Below, one piece after another: positions 25,342 to 34,062 of a stretch of 64,000 nucleotides of DNA. The translations under genes and the position numbers were made by a program. Position 1 is the first letter of the stretch, and every line of letters begins with the position of its first letter. Below the pieces are notes generated by a model. The model did not search any database. It saw only the letters and a program-made list of their open reading frames with translations, and was not told the origin of the DNA. The stretch covers positions 238,704 to 302,703 of the forward strand of contig NZ_LXES01000046.1 of NCBI RefSeq assembly GCF_001654845.1, given 5' to 3'. This DNA comes from Enterobacter soli ATCC BAA-2102 (GTDB lineage: Bacteria > Pseudomonadota > Gammaproteobacteria > Enterobacterales > Enterobacteriaceae).

Positions 25342-27630
25342 ATGAATAAGAAAAGACGTTCAGTTCCCGGGATCAGACATTATGACGGGCCTGCCGGTGG
25401 CTGGGGTGCCTTAAAAGCGACGGCGATAGCCGTACGCACGCAGATGGATGCGCTGGACGCTCCCGTCACGCTGCTGCGCACCAACCAGCCCGATGGATTT
25501 GACTGCCCGGGCTGCGCCTGGCCGGATAAAGAACACAAATCCACGTTCCAGTTCTGTGAAAATGGCGCGAAAGCCGTAACGTGGGAAGCCACCAGCAAGC
25601 GCGTCACCCCGGAATTTCTGGCGAAAAACACCGTCACTTCCCTGCTGGCAAAATCCGATTACGAACTTGAAGGCTATGGCCGTCTGACCCGCCCGCTGCG
25701 TTACGACCGGGCAAGCGACACGTTCCGCCCTGTTGAGTGGGAAGAGGCCTTTGAGCGGATCGGCGAAGTCCTGCGCGGGCTTGAACCAGACCAGGTCGAA
25801 TTTTATACCTCGGGCAGAGCATCGAACGAAGCGGCTTATCTGTTCCAGCTGTTTGCCCGTGAATACGGTACGAACAACTTTCCTGATTGTTCCAACATGT
25901 GCCATGAAGCCACCAGCGTCGGCTTACCGCGCTCTATCGGGATCGGGAAAGGTACCGTTTCACTGGATGATTTCGACAAAACAGAGCTGGTTATCTCTAT
26001 TGGTCACAACCCGGGCACAAACCACCCGCGCATGATGGGGACGCTTCACGAGCTGGCACGCCGCAACGTGCCGATCATCGTCTTTAACCCGCTGCGTGAA
26101 AGAGCCCTGGAACGTTTTGCCGATCCGCAAAGCGTCATTGAAATGGCCACCTACAGCTCTACCGATATCGCCTCTACCTATTTCCAGGTGAAAGCCGGTG
26201 GCGATGCTGCGGCCTTAAAAGGGATCGCTAAACACCTTCTGCAAATGGAACAGGAACGCGGTGGCGTGCTGGATAGCGAGTTTATTGCCGAACACACCCA
26301 GGGGTTCTCGGCCTTTGCGGACGATATCGCGCAAACCTCGTGGGAGGCGATTGAACGCGAGTCCGGGTTAACCGCTGACGCGTTGAAAAGCGTGGCTGAA
26401 GCCTATGCAAAATCGAACGCCACCATTATCACCTACGGTATGGGGATAACCCAGCATAACAAGGGCACGGCGAACGTGCGGCTGATTGCCGACGTGTTGT
26501 TAATGCGCGGCAACATCGGCAAACCGGGCGCGGGGATTTGTCCGCTTCGTGGACACTCGAACGTACAGGGTAACCGTACTGTGGGGATCACCGAGAAACC
26601 GACGGCAGCGTTTATTGCGCGCCTTAAGGATGTCTTCGGGTTTGACGCGCCGGCTAAACACGGCCACGATGCCGTACAGGCCACGCAGGCGATGATCGAC
26701 GGCCATGCCAAAGCCCTTATCTGCCTCGGCGGAAACTTTGCGGTTGCGATGCCCGATCACGAGAATGGATTCCCGGCCATGCATACCCTGGATTTGAGTG
26801 TGCATGTGGGCACCAAACTGAACCGTACCCACCTACTGGTCGGCAAAGAAACCTATATCCTGCCGTGTCTTGGCCGTACTGAGCTGGATATGCAGCAGAC
26901 AGGGCGTCAGTCCATCACCGTGGAAGATTCCATGTCGATGGTTCATGCCTCTTCCGGTAAGCTGAAACCCGCCTCCCCGCTGATTCGCTCTGAACCGGCA
27001 ATCGTTGCAGGCATGGCCCGCGCAACGCTGAAACAGACCAAAGTGAACTGGATGGAGCTGGTGACAGACTACGATCTGATCCGCGAGTTGATCGAGCAAA
27101 CCATCCCCGGTTTTGACAACTATAACGACCGCATTCGTGTACCGGGTGGCTTCCGGATGCCGCTGCCGCCAATCCAGCGCATCTGGCCCACCGCTACCGG
27201 TAAAGCGATGTTCTCCGTGTTCGATGGTGTGGATGAGAATGCCAAAGGCGAAGGCGACAACGTTCTGCGCCTGATTACCCTTCGCAGCCATGACCAGTAC
27301 AACACCACCATCTATGCGCTGGACGATCGCTATCGCGGTGTCTTTGGCCGCCGGGACATTCTGTTTATGAATGAAGGCGATATGGAAAGTCTGGGTCTGG
27401 AGCACGGCGACCGCGTGGATATCGAAACCGCGCTGGCGGGAAGTGTTCAGCGCCTCGAGGATATTACCGTGGTGGCCTACAGCATCGCGTCGGGTTCCGT
27501 TGGCGCTTACTACCCGGAAGCTAACGTGCTGGTGCCGCTTAACTACCTCGATAAAGACAGTGGTACCCCGTCCTATAAGTCCGTGCCTGTTCGCGTGACC
27601 CTGCGTTCCAAAGAAATCCGAATGCTCTGA
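25342..27630 (+). CDS. YdeP-like molybdopterin oxidoreductase (FdhF-type alpha subunit homologue)
   Basis: 762-aa cytoplasmic molybdenum protein with no Tat signal, similar throughout to E. coli YdeP, which is linked to EvgA-dependent acid resistance and whose substrate is unknown. The N-terminal cysteines C55, C58 and C72 (GFDCPGCAWPD, then FCENG) suggest an Fe-S site. The bis-MGD domains carry the blocks VEFYTSGRASNEAAYL, FPDCSNMCHEATSVGL, GHNPGTNHPRM and KPGAGICPLRGHSNVQGNRT. The C-terminal domain has LRSHDQYNTTIYALDDRYRG. Formate as substrate is unproven. The LysR gene 105 nt downstream on the same strand and the long upstream region suggest specific regulation. Confidence 0.9.
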   Translation: MNKKRRSVPGIRHYDGPAGGWGALKATAIAVRTQMDALDAPVTLLRTNQPDGFDCPGCAWPDKEHKSTFQFCENGAKAVTWEATSKRVTPEFLAKNTVTSLLAKSDYELEGYGRLTRPLRYDRASDTFRPVEWEEAFERIGEVLRGLEPDQVEFYTSGRASNEAAYLFQLFAREYGTNNFPDCSNMCHEATSVGLPRSIGIGKGTVSLDDFDKTELVISIGHNPGTNHPRMMGTLHELARRNVPIIVFNPLRERALERFADPQSVIEMATYSSTDIASTYFQVKAGGDAAALKGIAKHLLQMEQERGGVLDSEFIAEHTQGFSAFADDIAQTSWEAIERESGLTADALKSVAEAYAKSNATIITYGMGITQHNKGTANVRLIADVLLMRGNIGKPGAGICPLRGHSNVQGNRTVGITEKPTAAFIARLKDVFGFDAPAKHGHDAVQATQAMIDGHAKALICLGGNFAVAMPDHENGFPAMHTLDLSVHVGTKLNRTHLLVGKETYILPCLGRTELDMQQTGRQSITVEDSMSMVHASSGKLKPASPLIRSEPAIVAGMARATLKQTKVNWMELVTDYDLIRELIEQTIPGFDNYNDRIRVPGGFRMPLPPIQRIWPTATGKAMFSVFDGVDENAKGEGDNVLRLITLRSHDQYNTTIYALDDRYRGVFGRRDILFMNEGDMESLGLEHGDRVDIETALAGSVQRLEDITVVAYSIASGSVGAYYPEANVLVPLNYLDKDSGTPSYKSVPVRVTLRSKEIRML

Positions 27631-27637
27631 TCCCAGT

Positions 27638-27673
27638 CCCCCTTATTCAACGCTCTGGCAATGAATAAGGGGG
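27638..27673 (+). terminator. Hairpin after the YdeP-like gene
   Basis: A perfect 12-bp stem (CCCCCTTATTCA / TGAATAAGGGGG) with a 12-nt loop begins 8 nt after the stop codon; only a short T-rich tail (ATTTATC) follows. A terminator or 3' stabiliser. Confidence 0.7.
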
Positions 27674-27735
27674 ATTTATCAATTCCTTTCGCATTTATGT
27701 AATACTCGTAGCACCTGCCCGATCAGAGAAAAATA

Positions 27736-28638
27736 ATGGACATAAAACAATTAAAATATTTGATCGCCCTGGATCAAACCCGTCACTTTGGTAAGGCGGC
27801 AGCGCAATGCAATATCACTCAGCCGACGCTTTCCATGCGTATTCGCAGCCTGGAAGAGGAGCTTGGCCTGGTATTGATCGTCCGTGGGCAACGCTTTGAG
27901 GGCTTTACACCTGAGGGAGAACGGATCCTGGCCTGGGCGCGCGCGCTGCTTGCCGCACACGATGGGCTTCAGGCGGAAGCCGCCCTGTGTAAGGGGCAAG
28001 TGGTGGGTGAACTGCGTCTTGGCATGGTTCCGCTGGCAAGCGTTGACCCGATGATCTTTATTCGCCAGCTGACGCAAAAATACCCCGAACTGAAATTTAG
28101 CCTGTATTCCATGTCGTCAGAACAAATTGCCGAAGGGGTAAACAGTAATCAGCTGGAATTGGGAATTTGCTATCTGAATAATATTAACACCAGCGTCTTT
28201 AATGTTATTCAGTTGCCGAAAACCAAAATGGGTTTACTGCACGACTCCCGCCATTTCCAGATGGATAACACAACGCTCACCTGGCAAGATCTGGTGAATT
28301 TTCCGCTGGGTTTCCTGAGCAAAGGGATGCACTATCGCGACCATATGGACGTCAGTTTTAAGTCCGCCGGGATCACCCCGGACTATGTGTTTGAGAGCGA
28401 CTCAACGTTTCAGATAATCCAGGCGGTAGAAAGTGGTATCTGCTGTGCCGTCATGCCGCTGAATAACGGGCTTGAGAATTTAAACAGCCATTTTTTGATT
28501 ACTCCGATAACCAACTCAAACATCGACGCCCCTATTGGCCTGATTATGCGCAAACAGGAACCCGTGTCATCCCTGGCACTGCGCTGCTTTACCGACGCTC
28601 AGGAGATTTATACGGTGGAAAATGAGAGTTATGAATAA
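27736..28638 (+). CDS. LysR-family regulator, OxyR-like
   Basis: 300-aa regulator with an N-terminal helix-turn-helix resembling CysB/OxyR-type proteins (DIKQLKYLIALDQTRHFGKA; CNITQPTLSMRIRSLEEELG). The effector domain runs from about residue 90; it lacks the OxyR paired redox cysteines at recognisable positions, although a CC pair occurs in ESGICCAVMP. It lies downstream of the YdeP-like gene and ends 17 nt before the convergent cupin gene. The likely target is the upstream molybdoenzyme gene or itself; the effector is unknown. Confidence 0.88.
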   Translation: MDIKQLKYLIALDQTRHFGKAAAQCNITQPTLSMRIRSLEEELGLVLIVRGQRFEGFTPEGERILAWARALLAAHDGLQAEAALCKGQVVGELRLGMVPLASVDPMIFIRQLTQKYPELKFSLYSMSSEQIAEGVNSNQLELGICYLNNINTSVFNVIQLPKTKMGLLHDSRHFQMDNTTLTWQDLVNFPLGFLSKGMHYRDHMDVSFKSAGITPDYVFESDSTFQIIQAVESGICCAVMPLNNGLENLNSHFLITPITNSNIDAPIGLIMRKQEPVSSLALRCFTDAQEIYTVENESYE

Positions 28639-28655
28639 CGGGACGCGAGTGGGCA

Positions 28656-28970
28656 TTACGCCGTTGGCGCGTTAATATCCACCAGCAACAGCGTTCCGAC
28701 ACTCCCCGGAGGGACATGGTGCGTTTTGCCACGTGGCACAACGACATACTCTCCGGCAGACAGGGTGAACAATTGATTGTCCACCACCAGCGGCAGTTCA
28801 CCATCCAGCACCAGCAACCATTCATCGAAAGCGTCATGCACTTCGGGGGGAATGCCCTCTCCCCCCATCCTGGTAACTTTAATACTGGCATCTCCAACCT
28901 GCCCCAGAATGCGCGACTGCCACAATTGTGGCAGCCTTGCTGCCACACTAAAAATTGAACTCTTTTTCAT
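28656..28970 (-). CDS. Small cupin-domain protein
   Basis: 104-aa protein made of one cupin barrel. Motif 1 is recognisable (GIPPEVHDAFDEWLLVLDGELPLVV, about residues 40-64, with metal-binding H46 and E51 candidates), and motif 2 is near 78-88 (YVVVPRGKTHHV). Single-domain cupins of this size act as sugar or small-molecule binding or isomerase proteins; the substrate here is unknown. It is convergent with the LysR gene and divergent from azlC. Confidence 0.82.
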   Translation of the reverse strand: MKKSSIFSVAARLPQLWQSRILGQVGDASIKVTRMGGEGIPPEVHDAFDEWLLVLDGELPLVVDNQLFTLSAGEYVVVPRGKTHHVPPGSVGTLLLVDINAPTA

Positions 28971-29090
28971 CGAAACACTTCGGCCAGGACGTGATAAGTT
29001 AGTTGTACCTCACTGTTTCATGTTCACAAATATCAATAGATCAAATGATTATCTCAATTCCGGCTTAAAGCACGGGTACAGGAAATACTG

Positions 29091-29831
29091 ATGTTGATGA
29101 AAACAAAGACCTCACACAAAGATGAGGCAGGCGCGGAGTTTCGCGCAGGGATCACCGCCTGTTTGCCCACGATCCCCGGTTACTGGAGTATTGGTTTTGC
29201 CGCTGGCGCTATCGGCACCCTATCCGGGTTTACCACCCTGCAAACCGCACTGCTGGCAAGTGTGTTATATACCGGCTCGGCGCAATTTCTGTTCTATTCA
29301 CTGTGGGCGGCCGGGGCAGAAGTGGCCTCGGTGGTGTTCAGCGTCTTCCTGGTGAATTTACGCTACCTGCTGATGAGCTCTGCCATGAGCGTATTCTTCC
29401 GCGAACACAGTACCCTGCAAAAACTGGTAAGCGGCCTGTTACTGACCGATGAAACCTTCGGCGTTGCCGTGCAGCGCGGTAGCCAGCACAGTACCGTTCC
29501 GTTTGCCTGGATGCTTGGGCTTAACGTCGCCGCCTGGCTTAACTGGATCCTCGCCTGTGTGGTCGGCGCGTGGCTGGCCTCGGCCCTTCCGTCATCGCTG
29601 ATGGAAGGCCTGAGCTTTAGCCTGGTATCGATGTTTATTGGTCTGGTGCTGATGCTGTGGTTTGCCAGCCACCGAAAAGCGCTGGAAACATTCAGTATTG
29701 CTGCCGCTGTGGTGATTACGCTGCTGACCGCCCGCCAGATGGATATCAGCCTGGTGGTGATTATCGCGGCATCGGTATCGGCCACGCTTGCCACCCTGGG
29801 ATTGCGATTCTTCAGTAAGGGAGGGAAATAA
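29091..29831 (+). CDS. AzlC family branched-chain amino acid exporter, large subunit
   Basis: 246-aa inner-membrane protein with about seven hydrophobic segments, homologous to AzlC/YgaZ. Family blocks are FRAGITACLPTIPGYWSIGF and LYTGSAQFLFYSL near residue 63. With the small subunit it forms an exporter for branched-chain or similar amino acids. AGGA precedes the ATG at 29091; an ATG two codons on is also possible. One base separates its stop from the azlD ATG, so the pair is co-translated. Confidence 0.9.
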   Translation: MLMKTKTSHKDEAGAEFRAGITACLPTIPGYWSIGFAAGAIGTLSGFTTLQTALLASVLYTGSAQFLFYSLWAAGAEVASVVFSVFLVNLRYLLMSSAMSVFFREHSTLQKLVSGLLLTDETFGVAVQRGSQHSTVPFAWMLGLNVAAWLNWILACVVGAWLASALPSSLMEGLSFSLVSMFIGLVLMLWFASHRKALETFSIAAAVVITLLTARQMDISLVVIIAASVSATLATLGLRFFSKGGK

Positions 29832-29832
29832 G

Positions 29833-30153
29833 ATGGAACGCAATATCCTGCTGGCGATTTTCATCTCTGCGCTGGTTACCGCACTGATGCGCACCGTGCC
29901 GATTCTGCTGCTTTCCCGTTTTCGTCTTGCACCGGCGTTGCAGCAGTGGCTGAGCTTTATTCCTGCCGCCATTATGGCCGCCATTATCACCGCCGAGCTG
30001 CTGGGTAAACCGGCGCTGACGCCGTCCGGGGTCAGCATTTCGCTGCTGGCGGCGGCGGTTGCTGCATTAGCCGGGATAGTGACGCGCAGCCTTTTCGCGA
30101 CGGTGCTTGCGGGAATGGTGGCGTTTTCAGGTCTGAGCTATTTTTTGATGTGA
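29833..30153 (+). CDS. AzlD family branched-chain amino acid exporter, small subunit
   Basis: 106-aa membrane protein with four hydrophobic segments, homologous to AzlD/YgaH (start MERNILLAIFISALVTALMR; motif FIPAAIMAAIITAELL). The chosen ATG at 29833 follows GGGA in the end of azlC. It functions with the AzlC protein. The structured repeat copy A begins about 100 nt downstream. Confidence 0.9.
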   Translation: MERNILLAIFISALVTALMRTVPILLLSRFRLAPALQQWLSFIPAAIMAAIITAELLGKPALTPSGVSISLLAAAVAALAGIVTRSLFATVLAGMVAFSGLSYFLM

Positions 30154-30249
30154 TGTTTCCCCCTCTCCGAGAGGGTTCCCCAGTAATTGTTGTCTTTATT
30201 CAGCGATGATATTACGCCTTTGAAATAAAAGACTTACCGCAGCTCCACG

Positions 30250-30560
30250 GTCCGGCTGAAAATCGCCGAAGCGTTTACGGAAGGCCGGGGCGACGCGCAT
30301 GGATGCGCGGCGAGGGCGGCTTTACAGGGACGTTTCATCCGCCCGTCCCCGATTAGCCTGGAGCAAACGCTGAGGGTCACCGCGAAGCGGCGATTTTCTT
30401 GCCGGGAGCCCGGGTCGCCAGGGTGGTGGCGGTGAGCCACCCTGGCACGTTCACGGGTAATGTGGTGACTGAGTAGCAAGGAACATAAAGTGAACGGAAT
30501 GACCACCTCGGCCGTATGTTCCCCCTCACCCCAATCCTCTCCCCTAAATGGAGAGGGCGT
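30250..30560 (-). repeat. Structured dispersed repeat, copy A (about 310 bp)
   Basis: Non-coding element shared with 56312-56622 (inverted relative to this copy) and, in part, with 63888-64000. Strand is given so that all copies read alike. Paired segments seen are an 11-nt inverted repeat GAAAATCGCCG (30258-30268) / CGGCGATTTTC (30388-30398), AAACGC / GCGTTT just inside it, GGGCGG / CCGCCC, a CGCGCAT hairpin, CCAGGGTGG / CCACCCTGG (30418-30445) and CGTTCAC / GTGAACG (30448-30496). One end carries the CCCTCACCCC...CTCTCCCC...GGAGAGGG palindrome (about 30524-30557). The short open frame inside it is not like any protein. Together with 30154-30249 it fills the gap between azlD and the ABC transporter. 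Confidence 0.85.
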
Positions 30561-30699
30561 TATTACTGCCCGCTATCCTCCTTTATCAAAATCCAAATAC
30601 CTGCAATACAAATGCAAATATCATATTTGCGCCCTTTTGATCGCCTCTGTAATTTGTGTTTGATATAAACGAAATAATTTCAGGGCGCTATTGTTTCAT

Positions 30700-31788
30700 A
30701 TGATCAGACTCGAAAACATAAACAAAACGTACCCTGGTAGTACGCACGCCGCGATCGGTAAATTAAATATCACTATCAATGAAGGTGAATTTTGCACATT
30801 CGTTGGCCCCAGCGGCTGCGGGAAAACCACCCTGTTACGTATGATTAATCAACTGGATATCCCGGATGCCGGTTCGGTTTATGTTCAGGGTATTAAAATA
30901 GCCGATGCCGATATTATTCAGGTGCGGCGAAAAATCGGTTTTGTGATGCAAAGTGCTGCGTTATTCCCGCACCGGACCGTTGCCCAGAATATCGCAACCG
31001 TTCCGCGTCTGCTTGGCTGGAATAAAAAACACATTCAGGCACGTATTGATGAACTGGTGGAGGTCATGTCCCTCGACCCGAGCCTGCTTGCGCGCTACCC
31101 CCACCAGCTTTCGGGCGGGCAGCAAGGGCGGGTGGCGATTGCCCGTGCGCTGGCGGCCGATCCCCCTATTCTGTTAATGGATGAACCCTTTGCGGCTATC
31201 GACCCGGTCGTGCGGGAAAAGCTCCAGGACGAGCTGTTGCAGCTCCAGCAACGCCTGCATAAAACTATCGTGCTCGTTACCCATGATATTAACGAAGCCA
31301 TTCGCCTGGGCGATAAAATCGCCATATTTCAGGAAGGTGGCGTCCTGGCTCAGTTTGATACGCCCGATCATATCCTGGCCCAGCCTGCCAGTGAGTTCGT
31401 GGCACGATTCATCGGGCCTGAGCCCAACTTAAAACGCCTTGCCAGGCTTCAGGTTGGGCAGCTTCCGCGCCACGATGTTCCGCTGGTGGACGAGGCGCTG
31501 ACCCCGATAACCAGCCAGCATCCGGTGGTTGCCAGCCCGCTGCGGCTGGTGCTCGATAAACAACTACGCCCGTTGTACTGGCTCGACCCTGAGCGGCGTA
31601 CCGCCTTGCCCGTTTCACTCACCCTAAAGGCGCTTCACTCCCTGCGTTTCGCCTACAGCGCACTTCTGGATGCGCCGGAGGGCGTGCTGGTGCACGTCAA
31701 CGGAGACGGTCAGTATCAGGGCAGTATTTCCCACGGGCTGCTCCAGCGCGTGCTGGACGGGCATGTGGATGTGCACCGCTATGATTGA
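30700..31788 (+). CDS. Osmoprotectant-type ABC transporter, ATP-binding subunit
   Basis: 362-aa ATPase from the ATG at 30700, similar to OpuCA/OsmV/YehX of quaternary-amine uptake systems. Walker A GPSGCGKTT is at 36-44, the signature LSGGQQGR near 133 and Walker B LLMDEPFAAID near 155. After about residue 240 there is a C-terminal extension with a CBS-like segment (TPITSQHPVVASPLRLVLDK), as in OpuCA, where such domains gate transport. It is the first gene of a four-gene transporter operon and overlaps the first permease by 8 nt. Substrate is open because of the monooxygenase downstream. Confidence 0.9.
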   Translation: MIRLENINKTYPGSTHAAIGKLNITINEGEFCTFVGPSGCGKTTLLRMINQLDIPDAGSVYVQGIKIADADIIQVRRKIGFVMQSAALFPHRTVAQNIATVPRLLGWNKKHIQARIDELVEVMSLDPSLLARYPHQLSGGQQGRVAIARALAADPPILLMDEPFAAIDPVVREKLQDELLQLQQRLHKTIVLVTHDINEAIRLGDKIAIFQEGGVLAQFDTPDHILAQPASEFVARFIGPEPNLKRLARLQVGQLPRHDVPLVDEALTPITSQHPVVASPLRLVLDKQLRPLYWLDPERRTALPVSLTLKALHSLRFAYSALLDAPEGVLVHVNGDGQYQGSISHGLLQRVLDGHVDVHRYD

Positions 31789-32410
31789 CTGGCAATGGAT
31801 CGTGGATAATCAGGGCCCGATTGCCGCCCTGCTCTGGCAGCACACACTGCTGGTGGCAGTATCGCTCTTTTTCGGCACGGCGCTCACGGGGGTGTTGATT
31901 GGCCTGACCCTGCGCTGGCCCGCATCGGCTCCGGCACTGCTTGGTCTGTGCGGGGTGCTGTTTACCATCCCGTCGCTGGCGCTGTTTATTCTGTTGATCC
32001 CGTTTACCGGCCTGTCGCTCACCACGTCAGCGATCGGCTTAACGCTCTATTCGCTGCTGATCCTGCTGCGTAACGTGGTCGCCGGGATCGAAAAACTGCC
32101 ATTCGACGTACTGGAGTCCGCCCGTGCGCTGGGTTACACCCGCTGGCACCGTTTTGTTGACGTTGAACTGCACCTGATTATTCCGTCTTTGTTTGCCGGG
32201 CTGCGTATTGCCTCGGTCACGCTGGTTGGGCTGGTCACGGTCACGGCGCTGATTGGTCAGGGCGGGCTGGGGCAACTGCTGCTGTCGGGCTTTAACCAGG
32301 ATTTCCTGACGCCGATTGTGGTCAGCGTGGTGCTGAGCCTGGTGCTGTCGTTTCTTTTTGACTCTCTGATAGCGCGCGTGGGCTATTGGGTTACACCCTG
32401 GGCACGCTAA
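31781..32410 (+). CDS. Osmoprotectant-type ABC transporter, first permease
   Basis: 209-aa inner-membrane permease with five to six hydrophobic segments. The frame is open for 37 codons before the ATG at 31781, but those lie inside the ATPase gene in another frame. The binding-protein-dependent transport motif is ESARALGYTRWHRFVDVELHL, near residue 110, followed by LVGLVTVTALIGQGGLGQLL, typical of OpuCB/OpuCD. It overlaps the ATPase gene by 8 nt and the second permease by 1 nt (TAATG). Confidence 0.9.
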   Translation: MIDWQWIVDNQGPIAALLWQHTLLVAVSLFFGTALTGVLIGLTLRWPASAPALLGLCGVLFTIPSLALFILLIPFTGLSLTTSAIGLTLYSLLILLRNVVAGIEKLPFDVLESARALGYTRWHRFVDVELHLIIPSLFAGLRIASVTLVGLVTVTALIGQGGLGQLLLSGFNQDFLTPIVVSVVLSLVLSFLFDSLIARVGYWVTPWAR

Positions 32411-33087
32411 TGGACATCTTAACCGCAACCTGGCACTGGTTAATTCAGCCAGACCACTGGCTCAGCGATACGGGGATCCTGCTGCGCTTACGCGAGCATC
32501 TCTGGTATGTGCTGGTGAGCATGGTCATCGCTTCAGCCATTGCGCTACCCCTGGGGGTGGCGCTGGGCTACTGGCGCAAAGGAGCGTTCCTGGTCATCAA
32601 CCTGTTCAACATTGGCCGGGCAATCCCGTCTCTGGGCCTGATTTTACTGTGTATTATTCTGTTTGGTTTCAACGATGTGCCGGTGTTTGTTGCGCTGATC
32701 GCGTTGTCTGTCCCGCCGATCCTGACCAATACCTGGGTGGGGATTTACCACGCCGACCGCACTCTGTGCGATGCCGCTACCGCGCTTGGCATGACGCCCA
32801 TACAGAGCCTGTGGCAGCTGCGTATCCCGCTGGCGATGCCGCTGATCTTTGCCGGGGTTCGCACCGCGCTGTTGCAGCTTATCGCCACGGCGGTGGTCGC
32901 CGCCTATGCCGGGCTGGGCGGGCTGGGTCGCTTCCTGATTGATGGTCTGGGTCAGCGCGATATCCCGCAGGTCATTTCCGGCTCCCTTGTGGTAACACTA
33001 CTGGCGCTTGCCTGCGAGGGGATATTTTCACTTATCAACAACGTGTTATTTCAGTCACAGACCGCACCCGCAATAACGGAATCATGA
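32410..33087 (+). CDS. Osmoprotectant-type ABC transporter, second permease
   Basis: 225-aa inner-membrane permease, the partner of the preceding one. It begins at the ATG at 32410, sharing one base with the upstream stop. The coupling loop reads DAATALGMTPIQSLWQLRIP and is followed by LLQLIATAVVAAYAGLGGLG. Two different permeases plus one ATPase and one binding protein is the OpuC/OsmU/YehWXYZ arrangement. The binding-protein gene follows after 30 nt. Confidence 0.9.
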   Translation: MDILTATWHWLIQPDHWLSDTGILLRLREHLWYVLVSMVIASAIALPLGVALGYWRKGAFLVINLFNIGRAIPSLGLILLCIILFGFNDVPVFVALIALSVPPILTNTWVGIYHADRTLCDAATALGMTPIQSLWQLRIPLAMPLIFAGVRTALLQLIATAVVAAYAGLGGLGRFLIDGLGQRDIPQVISGSLVVTLLALACEGIFSLINNVLFQSQTAPAITES

Positions 33088-33117
33088 TAAAAACCACCTG
33101 CAAGTAAAAGAGGCATT

Positions 33118-34008
33118 ATGAAGCAATCATTATGGCATTCGTTTAACCACCGTGGATTTAAATTATCCCTTCTGGCGGCAGGATTATTCAGCTTAAGTTT
33201 TACCACTCTGGCGGAAACCGTCACCATTGGCGGAGCGAATTTTACCGAAAGCTCCATTCTTGCCAATATTTACGCCAGCGCATTAAAGAAAAATAATATC
33301 GACGTTAAAACGCGGCTTAATCTGGGTAACCGCGAGATTATTATTCCGGCGCTGAAAAGCGGTGAAATAGATATTGTGCCGGAATATCTCGGCGCACTGC
33401 TGAATTATTATGACGGGAAAACGCTGGCAACCACCCAGAGCGACGTCAGTGCCGGGCTGGCAAAAGTGCTGCCGACAGAATTCACGCTGCTGACCCCCTC
33501 TTCTGCCAGCTCGGTCACGGCCTGGGCCGTTCGCGCCGAGACGGCCAAAAAATACGGGTTAACTAAACTCTCCGATCTGACGCCTGTGGCACACGAGCTG
33601 GTGATCGGCGGCCCACCGGAGTTTCCGGTCCGCGCCCTCGGCCTGCCAGGCCTGAAGCGCGTCTACGGCCTGGAGTTTAAAGAGGTGAAATCCCTCGACA
33701 TGGGCGGGCCGCTGTCCCGCCTGGCACTGAACTCCGGCAAAATTGATGTGGCAACAGTGGTCTCCACCCAGGGTTCGCTCGCTAAAGAGGACTGGGTGGT
33801 ACTGGAAGATGACAAACACGAACAGCCAAGCCAGAACGTTGTTCCGCTGGTACGCAAAGCGGCGCTGACGCCAAAAATCGATGGCATCCTCAACCAGGTG
33901 TCTCACAAGCTGGATAACACTGCCCTGGTCGAGCTGAACAAGCAGGTTGACCTCCAGCACAAAGATCCTGCTGCCGTGGCAGAACAATGGGTCAACGCCA
34001 ACCTGTAA
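33118..34008 (+). CDS. Osmoprotectant-type ABC transporter, periplasmic binding protein
   Basis: 296-aa binding protein of the OpuAC/OsmX/YehZ family with an N-terminal signal peptide (hydrophobic core LSLLAAGLFSLSFTTLA, cleavage near residue 32). The mature start ETVTIGGANFTESSILANIY and the block IVPEYLGALLNYYDG are typical. Members bind glycine betaine, choline or related quaternary ammonium compounds. The protein is not predicted to be a lipoprotein (no lipobox cysteine). A 54-nt gap separates it from the monooxygenase gene. Confidence 0.9.
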   Translation: MKQSLWHSFNHRGFKLSLLAAGLFSLSFTTLAETVTIGGANFTESSILANIYASALKKNNIDVKTRLNLGNREIIIPALKSGEIDIVPEYLGALLNYYDGKTLATTQSDVSAGLAKVLPTEFTLLTPSSASSVTAWAVRAETAKKYGLTKLSDLTPVAHELVIGGPPEFPVRALGLPGLKRVYGLEFKEVKSLDMGGPLSRLALNSGKIDVATVVSTQGSLAKEDWVVLEDDKHEQPSQNVVPLVRKAALTPKIDGILNQVSHKLDNTALVELNKQVDLQHKDPAAVAEQWVNANL

Positions 34009-34062
34009 CGTTTTTAATTATTCAATGGCCAGGGATCGGCCACAACCTGACACAGGCCCACA

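Noticed and set aside
27736..28638. Second LysR protein as a true OxyR peroxide sensor
   Set aside because: The overall pattern is OxyR-like, but the paired redox cysteines are not at the expected positions; the CC pair in ESGICCAVMP is adjacent and probably structural.
30234..30506. 90-codon minus-strand frame inside repeat copy A
   Set aside because: The frame is not preserved in copy B, where only the base-paired segments are conserved, so the element is treated as non-coding.
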